Shown here: in pieces, positions 47,255 to 56,499 of the stretch
Layout: each line of letters starts with the position of its first letter
How positions within the stretch are numbered: position 1 is the first letter of the stretch
Source of the DNA: Candidatus Acidulidesulfobacter diazotrophicus
Lineage (GTDB): Bacteria; SZUA-79; Acidulodesulfobacterales; Acidulodesulfobacteraceae
Assembly (NCBI GenBank): GCA_004195025.1
Contig: SGBB01000007.1
Location: forward strand, 1 to 64,000
Length of the DNA: 64,000 bases
Direction: 5' to 3'
Made by a program: the position numbers and the translations under genes
The notes under the pieces: model-generated
What the model saw: only the letters and a program-made list of their open reading frames with translations
What the model was told of the DNA's origin: nothing
Databases searched by the model: none

Positions 47255-49334
47255 TATATTAGAAAAAATCAGTAAAATATCTTTAGAAAACAAATTTGAA
47301 TTAATTTCAGAAATTGATAAAATACTTGAGCGTGATAACGAAGATGAATTAAATCAATTGACTGGATTATTTGACATCAATAATAATGCCGTTACAGAGA
47401 TTGTATTTAATGCGTTGTCGGGAACCCCCGGTTCTTTATTATTAAATAATATTTTATTTAAAATAATTACGGGAAATTATAATGTTAAAATGCGTTCTAA
47501 CGCTTTTAATATTATTAAAAATAAAGCAAAAATCAACGGAAATTTTTTAATAGATTATTGCGGCAATACCGATATAAAATATAAAATGTTTTTATCTGAA
47601 TTATTAAGATTCGGTAATTTTACCCCCCGCAGCCTTCCTTCAGTTTGTCTAAGAAAATTTTGCGATGACGAAAATGAAATAGTCAGAGCAAATGCCGTAG
47701 AGTCTGTAGGTTTTTTAAAACTGAAACTTGTTCAAACATTAAAAAAAGCTTTAATAAACGGCACGTTTTTAGTTAAAGCTTCCGCAATATTTTCTCTGGG
47801 AGAATTAAAAATAAAATCAACTACCGCAGATCTTAAATATGCGTTCTGGAGCAATAAAGACAATGTTATAAGAAAATTAATAATTGATTCTATAGCTAAA
47901 ATAGACGGTGAAACAGGACTTGATTTTTTAATAGATATTGCAAGTTTAGATTCTGGAAACAAAAGAATTGATAAAATTTATTTGATTAAAAATATTTATA
48001 GAATATATTGCGAAAATTATAAAAATAAAAAAATACAAAATTATATTATAAAAAAAATACAAAATATAAACGCAAAAATAAATATTTTAAAATTAGAATT
48101 TTATGATGATAAATTAACCAAAGAAGCAATTTTATTTTATTTTTCTTTATCTAACCCAAAGAAATCTATTAAAATTTTTAATTTTTTAATGGAGTATCTC
48201 AATAAAAATTTAATAACTGCAGACAATAAAGAATATAAATATATTAAAGAATCTCTAAGAAAAGTTTCTTATCCTGTGTATATAAAAAAATATTTGGAAT
48301 CTATAGGCTTTTCTTTTGAAACAAAGATCGCATCTTCAGGTATTTTTTTTAATTCTTACTCCATTTTGATTGAAATTTTGTCGGAAAATAGAAATTTCAA
48401 CGAACTGTCGAAGCTTTTAAATTATTATAAAAATAAGAAAATGCCTGTTGAATTAAAAATTGCTTTGCTTAATTCATCTGCCTCTATAATTCATTACGGC
48501 GCTCCGAAACTTTCAAAATCAGTATTAAAAAATGCTTTGTTTTTATTAGATGACGTCAGCGGAGATGTTAGAAAAGCTGCTGCAGATTTAATAGGTCAAT
48601 CAAAAAATATTAATTATACAAAAAATATTTACAATAAAGCAATAAACGAAAATTATTTAGATGTCTTAGATTCTTATATAAAAAATATTGTAAATTTAAG
48701 CAATAATAATAAAACTTATTTTAATTTTTTTGTAAATAATCTTAATTCAAATAATATTAAAATTATTGAAATATCGCTGCGTATTATTAAAAAATTTAAA
48801 ATATCTTTAAATAAACCTTTAAATAAAAAAGACACCGCAAATATATATGAGAAATTAAAAAAATTGTCGGGTTTCAAATCCGATAAGATTAAAATATTGC
48901 TCGCGTCGGTCATAGGTAATCTTTCAAACAGTATCTTAGGTATGCTTCAGTATAAGGATGTGTTCTATGATATTTTAATTGATTTGCTTAAAAATAATAA
49001 CAGCGAAGAAATAAAATTTAATTCTTTAGAGTCATTGCTAAAATCAGGTTTTAAAGATTCTAACGTATTTTTTGAAACTATACAGCCACAAAACCGTTCA
49101 AATATGTTCAAATTTAAAGTTATTGAACTTATCGGAAGACTAAAAGATGAAAAAAGTTTTGATAAATTAGTCGACTTTTTGCATAACTCCGATGATATTT
49201 TAATAAAAATAAGTATTTTAAAATCATTATATATTGTTGACGGGATAAGATCAAAATCCGTCATAAAAAATTATTTAACCGATAACAATGAAGATTTAAG
49301 AAACCTTGCAAAAGAGTTAATTGAATCTGATTAA
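47247..49334 (+). CDS. HEAT-repeat protein translationally coupled to fliA
   Basis: A 695-residue helical repeat protein without signal or membrane segment. HEAT/PBS-lyase-like units are visible, e.g. DDENEIVRANAVESVGFLKL, FLVKASAIFSLGELK, DDVSGDVRKAAADLIGQS and SNKDNVIRKLIIDSIAKI (last read as WSNKDNVIRKLIIDSIAKI). Such proteins are binding scaffolds. Its start overlaps the fliA stop by 8 bases, so it is made together with the sigma factor and stands directly before cheR. A role in motility or chemotaxis is therefore likely but unknown. A 31-base copy of its 3' end lies downstream. Confidence 0.72.
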   Translation: MNNILEKISKISLENKFELISEIDKILERDNEDELNQLTGLFDINNNAVTEIVFNALSGTPGSLLLNNILFKIITGNYNVKMRSNAFNIIKNKAKINGNFLIDYCGNTDIKYKMFLSELLRFGNFTPRSLPSVCLRKFCDDENEIVRANAVESVGFLKLKLVQTLKKALINGTFLVKASAIFSLGELKIKSTTADLKYAFWSNKDNVIRKLIIDSIAKIDGETGLDFLIDIASLDSGNKRIDKIYLIKNIYRIYCENYKNKKIQNYIIKKIQNINAKINILKLEFYDDKLTKEAILFYFSLSNPKKSIKIFNFLMEYLNKNLITADNKEYKYIKESLRKVSYPVYIKKYLESIGFSFETKIASSGIFFNSYSILIEILSENRNFNELSKLLNYYKNKKMPVELKIALLNSSASIIHYGAPKLSKSVLKNALFLLDDVSGDVRKAAADLIGQSKNINYTKNIYNKAINENYLDVLDSYIKNIVNLSNNNKTYFNFFVNNLNSNNIKIIEISLRIIKKFKISLNKPLNKKDTANIYEKLKKLSGFKSDKIKILLASVIGNLSNSILGMLQYKDVFYDILIDLLKNNNSEEIKFNSLESLLKSGFKDSNVFFETIQPQNRSNMFKFKVIELIGRLKDEKSFDKLVDFLHNSDDILIKISILKSLYIVDGIRSKSVIKNYLTDNNEDLRNLAKELIESD

Positions 49335-49409
49335 ATAAATAGAATACTGGATTCCTGCTTTCGCAGGAATGACATTCGTTGCAAAAGAGTTAATTGAATC
49401 TGATTAAAT
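49306..49409 (+). repeat. 31-bp direct repeat flanking a hairpin element
   Basis: TTGCAAAAGAGTTAATTGAA plus TCTGATTAAAT occurs at 49306-49336, across the stop of the HEAT-repeat gene, and again at 49379-49409. The 42 bases between contain a hairpin unit (CTGGATTCCTGC/GCAGGAATGAC, 49347-49373) of the dispersed repeat family. The layout looks like insertion of the hairpin with duplication of the gene end. Confidence 0.88.
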
Positions 49410-49503
49410 TTAAATAAATAATAACAATAACAGAAGCGTAAACTTATATTATAATATTCTTTTTCATAGTATTATATTCTAATATCATAAATTATTATAA
49501 ATA

Positions 49504-50373
49504 ATGCAAAATACTTCAAATATAGATTTCAGCGATGAAACTTTTTATAAGATTAGAGATCTTATATATCAGCTCACGGGAATATTTTATAATGAGCAAA
49601 AAAAATATTTAATAGAAACTAGATTGTCAAAAAGATTAACAGATCTTAATTTAACAAATTATGAAGATTATTTTTATCTTCTTAAATATTCTGCAAAACA
49701 ATCTGACGAAATAAAAGAGTTGTTTAACAGTATAACCACAAATGAAACGAGTTTTTTTAGAGATATTCCTCAATTAAAAGTTTTTGAAGATAATGTTTTA
49801 AGGGAAATATTGGAAAAAATTAAAATTAAAGAACAGTCCGCAAATTATTCAAAAAAAATAAGAATATGGAGCGCAGGATGTTCTACAGGAGAAGAGCCTT
49901 TTACGCTGGCGATTATAATTATGGAGCATCTAAGTGAAATTCCGGCAGGCTTCAGTTTTGAAATTATCGGTTCGGATATTAGCGAAAATGTCTTGTCTTC
50001 CGCAAGAAAAGGAATATATAATAGTTATACGCTAAGAAATACTGATTTAAAATTGATAGAAAAATATTTTGACAAAATAGACAATGAACAATTTCAGGTT
50101 AAAAGCAATATTAAAAATATGGTGAGTTTTTATAATATTAACTTAATACATTCTGATTCCATAAAAAAATTAGGGAATTTTGATATAATATTTTGCAGAA
50201 ATGTAATAATATATTTTAATAATGATTCAAAGAAAGTTGTTATATCAAATTTATATGACGCTTTAAAAAATAGCGCATATTTATTTTTAGGACATTCAGA
50301 ATCTTTACACTTTATTTCAAGTTCATTTAAATTGGTCGGTTTCGGGAAAACTCCACTTTATATAAAAGAATGA
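49504..50373 (+). CDS. cheR: chemotaxis protein methyltransferase CheR
   Basis: Methylates glutamates of chemoreceptors using S-adenosylmethionine. The N-terminal helical domain (IRDLIYQLTGIFYNEQKKYL) and ITTNETSFFRD are typical. SAM binding is seen in IRIWSAGCSTGEEPFTLAII, with IIGSDISENVLSSARKGIY and FDIIFCRNVIIYF. The 289-residue length is normal. It opens the chemotaxis block, 17 bases before a CheY-like gene. Confidence 0.96.
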   Translation: MQNTSNIDFSDETFYKIRDLIYQLTGIFYNEQKKYLIETRLSKRLTDLNLTNYEDYFYLLKYSAKQSDEIKELFNSITTNETSFFRDIPQLKVFEDNVLREILEKIKIKEQSANYSKKIRIWSAGCSTGEEPFTLAIIIMEHLSEIPAGFSFEIIGSDISENVLSSARKGIYNSYTLRNTDLKLIEKYFDKIDNEQFQVKSNIKNMVSFYNINLIHSDSIKKLGNFDIIFCRNVIIYFNNDSKKVVISNLYDALKNSAYLFLGHSESLHFISSSFKLVGFGKTPLYIKE

Positions 50374-50390
50374 TTAATAATTAGAAAATT

Positions 50391-50789
50391 ATGAAAATAT
50401 TGAAAAACCAAAATTTTAATAAAAGTTTGAAAGCTAAAACTATTCTTATAGTTGAAGATTCTATAGTAGTTATTAAGCTGCTGTCTTTATCTTTTGCTAA
50501 AGAAGGTTTTAGAGTACTGACGGCGGAAGACGGATTTGAAGCATTAGAGATTGCTATTAAAAACGATATAGATTTAATTATTACCGATCTTAATATGCCT
50601 CAGATGGACGGTATTACGCTTTTAAAAAATTTAAAAGAAAATGAAGATACTAAAAACATTCCGGTGATTCTTATGTCTTCAATGGAACCAAAGGAAGATG
50701 AACTTAAAAACAGTTACGCATTTTTGCAAAAACCTTTTAAGGAATCAGATTTATTGAAGATTTCTAAAAAAGCTTTAAATATTGATTGA
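50391..50789 (+). CDS. CheY-like response regulator
   Basis: A stand-alone receiver of 132 residues. ILIVEDSIVVIKLL gives the acidic pair, IITDLNMPQMDGITLLKNLK the phospho-Asp, VILMSSMEP the switch Ser/Thr region and LQKPF the conserved Lys. The first 15 residues are a basic extension. It is coupled to cheR. It could be a second CheY or act with the HEAT protein; it is less like canonical CheY than the gene at 50999. Confidence 0.88.
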   Translation: MKILKNQNFNKSLKAKTILIVEDSIVVIKLLSLSFAKEGFRVLTAEDGFEALEIAIKNDIDLIITDLNMPQMDGITLLKNLKENEDTKNIPVILMSSMEPKEDELKNSYAFLQKPFKESDLLKISKKALNID

Positions 50790-50845
50790 TTATATTAATA
50801 TTTTGTTATAATATTTTAAAATATATATTTTTTGTTTATTATATT

Positions 50846-50891
50846 TTAATGCATTGCGGTATATTTAACAATCTCTATCGGCAATTTTGGG
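50846..50891 (+). repeat. right-end remnant of the dispersed repeat family
   Basis: TTAATGCATTGCGGTATATT followed by TAACAATC and TCTATCGGCAATTTTGGG is identical or nearly so to the right ends at 31546-31593 and 34399-34446. Nothing of the inner modules is present. It lies in the 200-base gap before cheY. Confidence 0.85.
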
Positions 50892-50998
50892 ATTATAAGT
50901 TATATTGCTAATTTTTAAAAATAGTATATTATTACAGAATATTTTGTTTTATTTTTTAAAAGTTTAAAATTGTAAAAAATCTTAAGGGGTTGAAACTT

Positions 50999-51382
50999 AT
51001 GGCTTTGGATTTATCAATGAAGATTCTGGTTGTGGACGATTTTTCAACAATGAGAAGAATAATAAAAAATATATTAAAACAGATAGGATTTACCGATATT
51101 GACGAAGCAGAAAACGGACAGGTAGCTCTTTCAAAAATAAATGATAATAACTATGATTTAGTTGTATCTGATTGGAATATGCCTGAGATGACAGGCATAG
51201 AACTTTTAAAAGCAGTCAGGGCAAATGAAGCGATAAAAGATACTCCGTTTTTAATGGTTACGGCTGAAGCAAAAAAAGAAAATGTAGTGGAGGCAGTTAA
51301 AGCCGGCGTTAATAATTATATTGTCAAACCCTTTACCGCCGAAGTGCTTCAAGAAAAAATAGAAAAAATATTTCCTGATTAA
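50999..51382 (+). CDS. cheY: chemotaxis response regulator CheY
   Basis: A 127-residue receiver close to canonical CheY: ILVVDDFSTMRRIIKNIL (acid pair), LVVSDWNMPEMTGIELLKAV (phospho-Asp), FLMVTAEA (switch Thr) and YIVKPF (Lys). Phosphorylated CheY binds FliM and FliN to reverse or slow rotation. The ATG at 50999 is chosen because AAGGGG stands about 9 bases upstream; a TTG nine bases earlier overlaps that site. cheA follows. Confidence 0.94.
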   Translation: MALDLSMKILVVDDFSTMRRIIKNILKQIGFTDIDEAENGQVALSKINDNNYDLVVSDWNMPEMTGIELLKAVRANEAIKDTPFLMVTAEAKKENVVEAVKAGVNNYIVKPFTAEVLQEKIEKIFPD

Positions 51383-51451
51383 ACGACTTTATTTTGCCGT
51401 AATTATAATTAATATAATTAATTTTAATTCTTAATTTTTTTGAGGTTATAT

Positions 51452-53722
51452 ATGATTGACGATTCAATGAAAGAAATTATAAACGATTTCGTTCAAGAAG
51501 CGTTAGAATTGCTTGATACCTTAAGCGAAAATTTTATTGAGCTGGAAAAAAATCCCGAAGATAAAGAACTTTTAAATACCATTTTTAGAGCAGCCCATAC
51601 GATTAAAGGTTCGGCAGGATTTCTCGGTTTTCAGAATCTTGTTGAACTTGCGCATAGCGCCGAAAATATTTTAAACAAATTAAGACAGGGTGAAATTAAA
51701 CTAACATCGGACATGATGGATTATCTGCTTAAAACTATGGATATTTTAACGCTTATGATTAGAAATATTAATGATACCGGCGAAGAAGGAAATTTTGACA
51801 ACGCCGAAATTATTAATAAGCTTAATATGCTTGCATTAGATGAAGGCGGAGCCGGCAATACAGCTGCAGCTGCCGAACTGAATACTGCGGCAGAAGATAT
51901 TGAAAAAAAAGCGGAGGCAGAAGCACAAATAAAAATTCAAGAACAAAATGAAGAAAAGGCTAAAAAAAAAGAAAACCATGAAGATAAAGATAATAAAATT
52001 GAAGAAATAAAACTTGAAGAACCTTTAAATCCGACCAATAAGGCAAATAATGAAAAACATCCTAAGCGAAAAGTTAGAAATCTCGGAGATATTTTATTAG
52101 AAGATAATTTAATGTCATCCGACGAGCTTTCTCAAATATTAAAAGAAAAAGAGAAAGAAGAAAAAAAAATAGAATCTATAGAAATAGATTCTATTTCTAA
52201 TATAGCCAATATGGAAGGAACTGCCGGCGGTAAGGAAGATAATAATGAGAAAGAAGAAAAAACTCAGGAGATAGAAACTTATTCTGATGCCGATATTAAA
52301 GAAGAAAATATTATTAATAAAACTAATAATCATGAAGATTCAAATAAAACTGTAAAATTAAATGATTCGGAGAAACAAACTCCGCCTCTGCATCTGTCTC
52401 CGCCGTCTATTCCTGCCGAATCTAAAAAAACTGATTCAGCGGCTCAGGTATTGTCTAATATCGTTCCTCCTCAGCCTCAAATGCATCCGACTGTTTCCGT
52501 GTCTGCGGAAACTACTATAAGAGTAGATGTTGAAAGATTAGATAATGTCATGAATTTAGTCGGTGAATTGGTGTTGTCTCGAAATAGAATATTTAATATA
52601 GCTTCAAAATTAGAATTTAAATATCCTGAAGATGAATTCACAGAAAGCTTAATACAGGTTGTTTCTAATTTAAATCTTATAACTACGGATTTACAGCTTG
52701 CGGTTATGAGAACAAGAATGCAGCCCGTTAAAAAAGTATTTAGCAAATTTCCCAGAATGGTTAGAGATTTATCTAAAGAATTAGGAAAAGAAATAGAATT
52801 AAATATAGCGGGAGAAGAGACGGAACTAGATAAATCGGTAATTGAAGAAATAGGCGATCCGCTTGTTCATCTTATAAGAAATAGTATAGACCACGGCATA
52901 GAAATGCCTGAAGATAGAATTAAAGCAGGAAAACCGAAAGCAGGTTCAATTAAATTGTCGGCTGAACATGAAGGAAATTATATTATCATAGAAGTTTCGG
53001 ACGACGGTAAAGGTATGGACCCGAATATTTTAAGAAAAAAAGCCATTGAAAAAGGGTTGATTGACGAAAAAACAGCTTTTAGTATTTCTGATAAAGATGC
53101 GTTAAGTCTTATTTTTGCTCCGGGTTTCAGCACGAAAGACAAAGTTACCGAAATTTCAGGCAGAGGCGTCGGAATGGATGTTGTAAAAACTAACATTCAA
53201 AAACTTAACGGCATTATAGATATTGAATCTGAAAAAGGCAAAGGTTCTGATATTATTCTCAAACTTCCTTTAACCGTTGCAATAATCCAGACGCTAATAA
53301 TAGGAATAGAAGACGAAATATTTGCAATTCCTTTAAATTCGGTTGTAGAAACTTTAAGGATATCTGAATCGTCAATACAAACTATAGATAATCACGAAGT
53401 AATCAATTTAAGAAAATCTGTTTTGTCTTTATTGCGCTTAAGCGAAGAATTCGGTATTGAAAGCGCATCCGGAAGCGTATCTGAAGGTAAGACAAAAGTT
53501 TTGTCAAATAAAGAAGTATATGTGGTTGTCGTCGCTCTTGCAGAAAAAAGAATAGGTATAGTAGTAGATACTCTTTACGGGCAGGAAGAGGTAGTTATAA
53601 AATCTTTAGGAGACTATCAATTTGGCTACAAAGGCATATCGGGAGCGACTATTACAGGCGACGGAAAAGTAGTTCTTATCATGGACATTGCTTCAATGAT
53701 TGATATTTTACAAAAAAGGTAA
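51452..53722 (+). CDS. cheA: chemotaxis histidine kinase CheA
   Basis: A central chemotaxis kinase of about 756 residues. The Hpt domain carries the phospho-His in FRAAHTIKGSAGFLGF (about residue 48). A charged linker of about 200 residues replaces an obvious P2 domain and contains NLGDILLEDNLMSSDELSQI, a small module seen in some CheA proteins. Dimerisation (RLDNVMNLVGELVLSRNRIF), ATPase (PLVHLIRNSIDHGIEMPEDR; VSDDGKGMDP; ISGRGVGMDVV) and CheW-like domains complete it. ATG at 51452 with GAGG just upstream is preferred over a TTG at 51440. Confidence 0.95.
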   Translation: MIDDSMKEIINDFVQEALELLDTLSENFIELEKNPEDKELLNTIFRAAHTIKGSAGFLGFQNLVELAHSAENILNKLRQGEIKLTSDMMDYLLKTMDILTLMIRNINDTGEEGNFDNAEIINKLNMLALDEGGAGNTAAAAELNTAAEDIEKKAEAEAQIKIQEQNEEKAKKKENHEDKDNKIEEIKLEEPLNPTNKANNEKHPKRKVRNLGDILLEDNLMSSDELSQILKEKEKEEKKIESIEIDSISNIANMEGTAGGKEDNNEKEEKTQEIETYSDADIKEENIINKTNNHEDSNKTVKLNDSEKQTPPLHLSPPSIPAESKKTDSAAQVLSNIVPPQPQMHPTVSVSAETTIRVDVERLDNVMNLVGELVLSRNRIFNIASKLEFKYPEDEFTESLIQVVSNLNLITTDLQLAVMRTRMQPVKKVFSKFPRMVRDLSKELGKEIELNIAGEETELDKSVIEEIGDPLVHLIRNSIDHGIEMPEDRIKAGKPKAGSIKLSAEHEGNYIIIEVSDDGKGMDPNILRKKAIEKGLIDEKTAFSISDKDALSLIFAPGFSTKDKVTEISGRGVGMDVVKTNIQKLNGIIDIESEKGKGSDIILKLPLTVAIIQTLIIGIEDEIFAIPLNSVVETLRISESSIQTIDNHEVINLRKSVLSLLRLSEEFGIESASGSVSEGKTKVLSNKEVYVVVVALAEKRIGIVVDTLYGQEEVVIKSLGDYQFGYKGISGATITGDGKVVLIMDIASMIDILQKR

Positions 53723-53738
53723 TTTTAATATTTATAAA

Positions 53739-53788
53739 AAATTGCAAAATTCTCTTCTTCTTAATGGAAATAGGAAGTTTTGCAATTT
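53739..53788. terminator. stem-loop between cheA and cheB
   Basis: The arms AAATTGCAAAA (53739-53749) and TTTTGCAATTT (53778-53788) form an 11-pair perfect stem around a 28-base loop, followed by an A-rich stretch rather than a T-run. It lies 17 bases after the cheA stop and 42 bases before cheB. It could be an attenuating or mRNA-processing hairpin. Confidence 0.5.
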
Positions 53789-53829
53789 GTTAAAAAATAG
53801 TTCATTTTATGTTCGGAGGATTTAGTTAG

Positions 53830-54999
53830 ATGCCTGAAAAAATTATAAGAGTTCTTATTGTTGACGATTCCGCATTTATGCGAAGGGCAATATCTTCTTT
53901 ACTAGAAGATGAACACGATATAAATGTTATAGGTCAGGCAAAAGACGGGGAGGATGCCGTCAAACAGGTAGCAGATCTTAAACCTGATATTGTCACAATG
54001 GATATTGAAATGCCTAAAATGGACGGGCTGACGGCTCTTAAAATTATAATGGAAAAAAATCCATTGCCTGTGATTATGTTGAGTTCGCTTACCGAAGAAG
54101 GAGCTAAAGCTACACTGGATGCATTAGATTACGGCGCTGCAGATTATATACCTAAAAATCTTTCAAATGTTTCATTAAATATTATAAAAATTAAGGATGA
54201 TTTAATTTCAAAAATAAGAGCGATTACTGCCAATAAAATTATTTATGGGGCTAAATCTGTTAGACCGTCATTTGAAAATAACGAACAAATTATATATGAA
54301 ATAAATAAAAATAAAATACAAAATGGCGATAATTCAGGTAAAACATTATATAATAACAATATTAATTTAAATCATAAATCATATTCAAAAAAAGAGATAG
54401 TAGCTATCGGCTCTTCTACGGGCGGTCCGAAAGCTTTGCAGGAAGTTATACCATTACTTCCTGCCGATTTTCCGATTCCGTTACTGTTAGTTCAACATAT
54501 GCCTAAAGCTTTTACAGGTCCGTTTGCTCAAAGGCTGTCAAGTATTTCGCATATAAAAGTAATAGAAGCTGCGGGGGATGAAATTGTTAAACCTGGAATA
54601 GCTTATCTTGCTCCCGGAGATAAGCATCTCAGTGTTAAAAAAGATGTAAGAGACGGAAGTATGAGAATATTTGTTTCCGAAGAGCCTAAATATCTTATTA
54701 ATAGACCGTCCGTTACGGTAATGATGAAATCCGTAGCAGTAGAATATCATGAAAAATCTATTGCCGTGATACTGACGGGTATGGGTTCGGACGGATTAGA
54801 CGGAATGGCTGCTATAAAAAAATACGGCGGCAGCACTATTGCTCAGAATGAAGCTACATGTGTTGTTTACGGTATGCCTAAGGCAGTAGTCGATGCAGGT
54901 ATTGTAGATAAAGTTCTTCCTATATATAAAATAGCGGAAGAAATTATAAAAGAAAGCAATTGGTCGATTAATAATCACACAGCTGAAAACATTGATTAG
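53830..54999 (+). CDS. cheB: chemoreceptor methylesterase CheB
   Basis: Removes receptor methyl groups and deamidates glutamines. The receiver domain (VLIVDDSAFMRRAISSLL; IVTMDIEMPKMDGLTALKII) is joined by an Asn/Lys-rich linker (about residues 140-190) to the catalytic domain. There the Ser is in AIGSSTGGPKALQEV, the His in LLVQHMPKAFTGPFAQRL and the Asp in LTGMGSDGLDGM. At 389 residues it is slightly long because of the linker. GGAGG precedes the ATG. Confidence 0.96.
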   Translation: MPEKIIRVLIVDDSAFMRRAISSLLEDEHDINVIGQAKDGEDAVKQVADLKPDIVTMDIEMPKMDGLTALKIIMEKNPLPVIMLSSLTEEGAKATLDALDYGAADYIPKNLSNVSLNIIKIKDDLISKIRAITANKIIYGAKSVRPSFENNEQIIYEINKNKIQNGDNSGKTLYNNNINLNHKSYSKKEIVAIGSSTGGPKALQEVIPLLPADFPIPLLLVQHMPKAFTGPFAQRLSSISHIKVIEAAGDEIVKPGIAYLAPGDKHLSVKKDVRDGSMRIFVSEEPKYLINRPSVTVMMKSVAVEYHEKSIAVILTGMGSDGLDGMAAIKKYGGSTIAQNEATCVVYGMPKAVVDAGIVDKVLPIYKIAEEIIKESNWSINNHTAENID

Positions 55000-55159
55000 A
55001 ATCGGCAGAAAAAAAGGTCGGATTAATTACTTTCCGTATATTTGTTTAATATGATATATGATATTATTACGATATATTGAGACGGAAAAAATCTGACTCC
55101 ACTTTTTTTAATAAATATAAATATAAATATAAATATATTATCTTAGGAGGTTTATTTTT

Positions 55160-55675
55160 ATGGAGCAAGAAGCAATTAATTTGCCGAAAGATAAAAAAGC
55201 TGATAAAAATACCGGCGCAGACGAAATAATACAATTAGTCACATTCACGTTGGGCAGCGAAGAATTTGCTTTAGACATATTAAAAGTTCAAGAAATCAAC
55301 AGGATGGTAGAAATAACTAAAGTTCCTAAAGCGCCTAATTTTGTCGAAGGAGTCATAAATCTGCGGGGTAAAGTTATTCCTATAGTAGATATAAGGAAAA
55401 AATTTCATTTAAATTTGAAAGAATCCACAAAAGATACAAGAATTATTGTTGTAAATATATTGGGTAAAACCATAGGTCTTATAGTTGATAGCGTATCCGA
55501 AGTTTTACGAATTAATTCAAATACTATTCAGCCTCCCCCTCCGCTTGTTGCAGGTTTAGATTCCGATTATATAAAAGGCGTAGGCAAACTTGACGACAGA
55601 CTTATTATACTTCTTGATATAGATAAAATTTTTACAACGGGCGAGCATCGTTTAATTGAGTCAACTATCAAATAA
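55160..55675 (+). CDS. cheW: chemotaxis coupling protein CheW
   Basis: Couples receptors to CheA. The 171-residue protein has a short basic/acidic leader and then a complete CheW fold: LVTFTLGSEEFALDILKVQE, KAPNFVEGVINLRGKVIPIV and DIRKKF are diagnostic, with TIGLIVDSVSEVLRI near the end. AGGAGG lies about 10 bases before the ATG. The 160 bases before it hold no other feature. Confidence 0.95.
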   Translation: MEQEAINLPKDKKADKNTGADEIIQLVTFTLGSEEFALDILKVQEINRMVEITKVPKAPNFVEGVINLRGKVIPIVDIRKKFHLNLKESTKDTRIIVVNILGKTIGLIVDSVSEVLRINSNTIQPPPPLVAGLDSDYIKGVGKLDDRLIILLDIDKIFTTGEHRLIESTIK

Positions 55676-55694
55676 ATAATCATATAAAACATTT

Positions 55695-56498
55695 ATGATT
55701 TGTAAAAAAAGACCGTTTATTTATGCAATTGCAAATCAAAAAGGAGGGGTTGGAAAAACTACTACCGCATTAACTCTTGCGAGTTCTTTATCTATTTTAG
55801 AGCAAAATGTTTTATTGATAGATATTGACCCTCAGGCGAGTTTAACTAATCACTTAGCTATTGAACCAGAAATGGTTGAAAATTCTATAGGCAGTTTGCT
55901 TGTTTCAGAAACATCGGATATTGAACAATTTATTATTAAAAAATATAAAATTAAAGGTGGCGGAGGTATTGACATTATACCTTCCAATATTAATCTTGCA
56001 AAAATAGAATCAAATCTCTCGGCTTCCAATGGAGGAGGGTTGCAATTAAAAGAAAAATTAAAGTATTTGCCTGATTATTACGATTATGTTATAATAGATT
56101 CGTCTCCCGCTTTAAGCGTGCTTTTAATTAGCGCTATCGCAGCATGCGACGGTATAATAATACCAGTCGTAGCTGATTATTTATCGGTAAGAGGGGTAGA
56201 ATTGCTTATAAAAACTATACAAAAGGTGGAAAATGCGCTTAATGTAAAGCGCGATTATAAACTTTTAATAACTATGTTCGATAAAAGAACAAATTCATCT
56301 TTAAAGTCTTTGAATTATTTTAAAAATAATTACAAAGAGAATAGTTTTGATAATTTCATAAATGCAGACACAAAATTTAAAGATGCAAGTTTTATTAAAA
56401 AACCTTTAACTTATTATGAAGTTAGGTCTCGCGGATCTATTGATTATCTACTCATAGCTCGCGAGATTCTAAGTGCTTCGGCAAAAGGAGGGGAATAA
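55695..56498 (+). CDS. ParA-family ATPase, ParC-like (chemotaxis array positioning)
   Basis: A 267-residue ParA/Soj-type ATPase: IYAIANQKGGVGKTTTALTL (deviant Walker A near residue 10-28), LLIDIDPQASLTNHL and YVIIDSSPALSVL. There is no parB or DNA-site partner nearby. Instead it lies between cheW and a CheW-domain gene. In vibrios the ParA-like ParC and CheW-domain ParP place chemotaxis arrays at the pole, and the gene order here fits that model. A chromosome or plasmid partition role is less likely. It ends 1 base before the next gene. Confidence 0.85.
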   Translation: MICKKRPFIYAIANQKGGVGKTTTALTLASSLSILEQNVLLIDIDPQASLTNHLAIEPEMVENSIGSLLVSETSDIEQFIIKKYKIKGGGGIDIIPSNINLAKIESNLSASNGGGLQLKEKLKYLPDYYDYVIIDSSPALSVLLISAIAACDGIIIPVVADYLSVRGVELLIKTIQKVENALNVKRDYKLLITMFDKRTNSSLKSLNYFKNNYKENSFDNFINADTKFKDASFIKKPLTYYEVRSRGSIDYLLIAREILSASAKGGE

Positions 56499-56499
56499 A

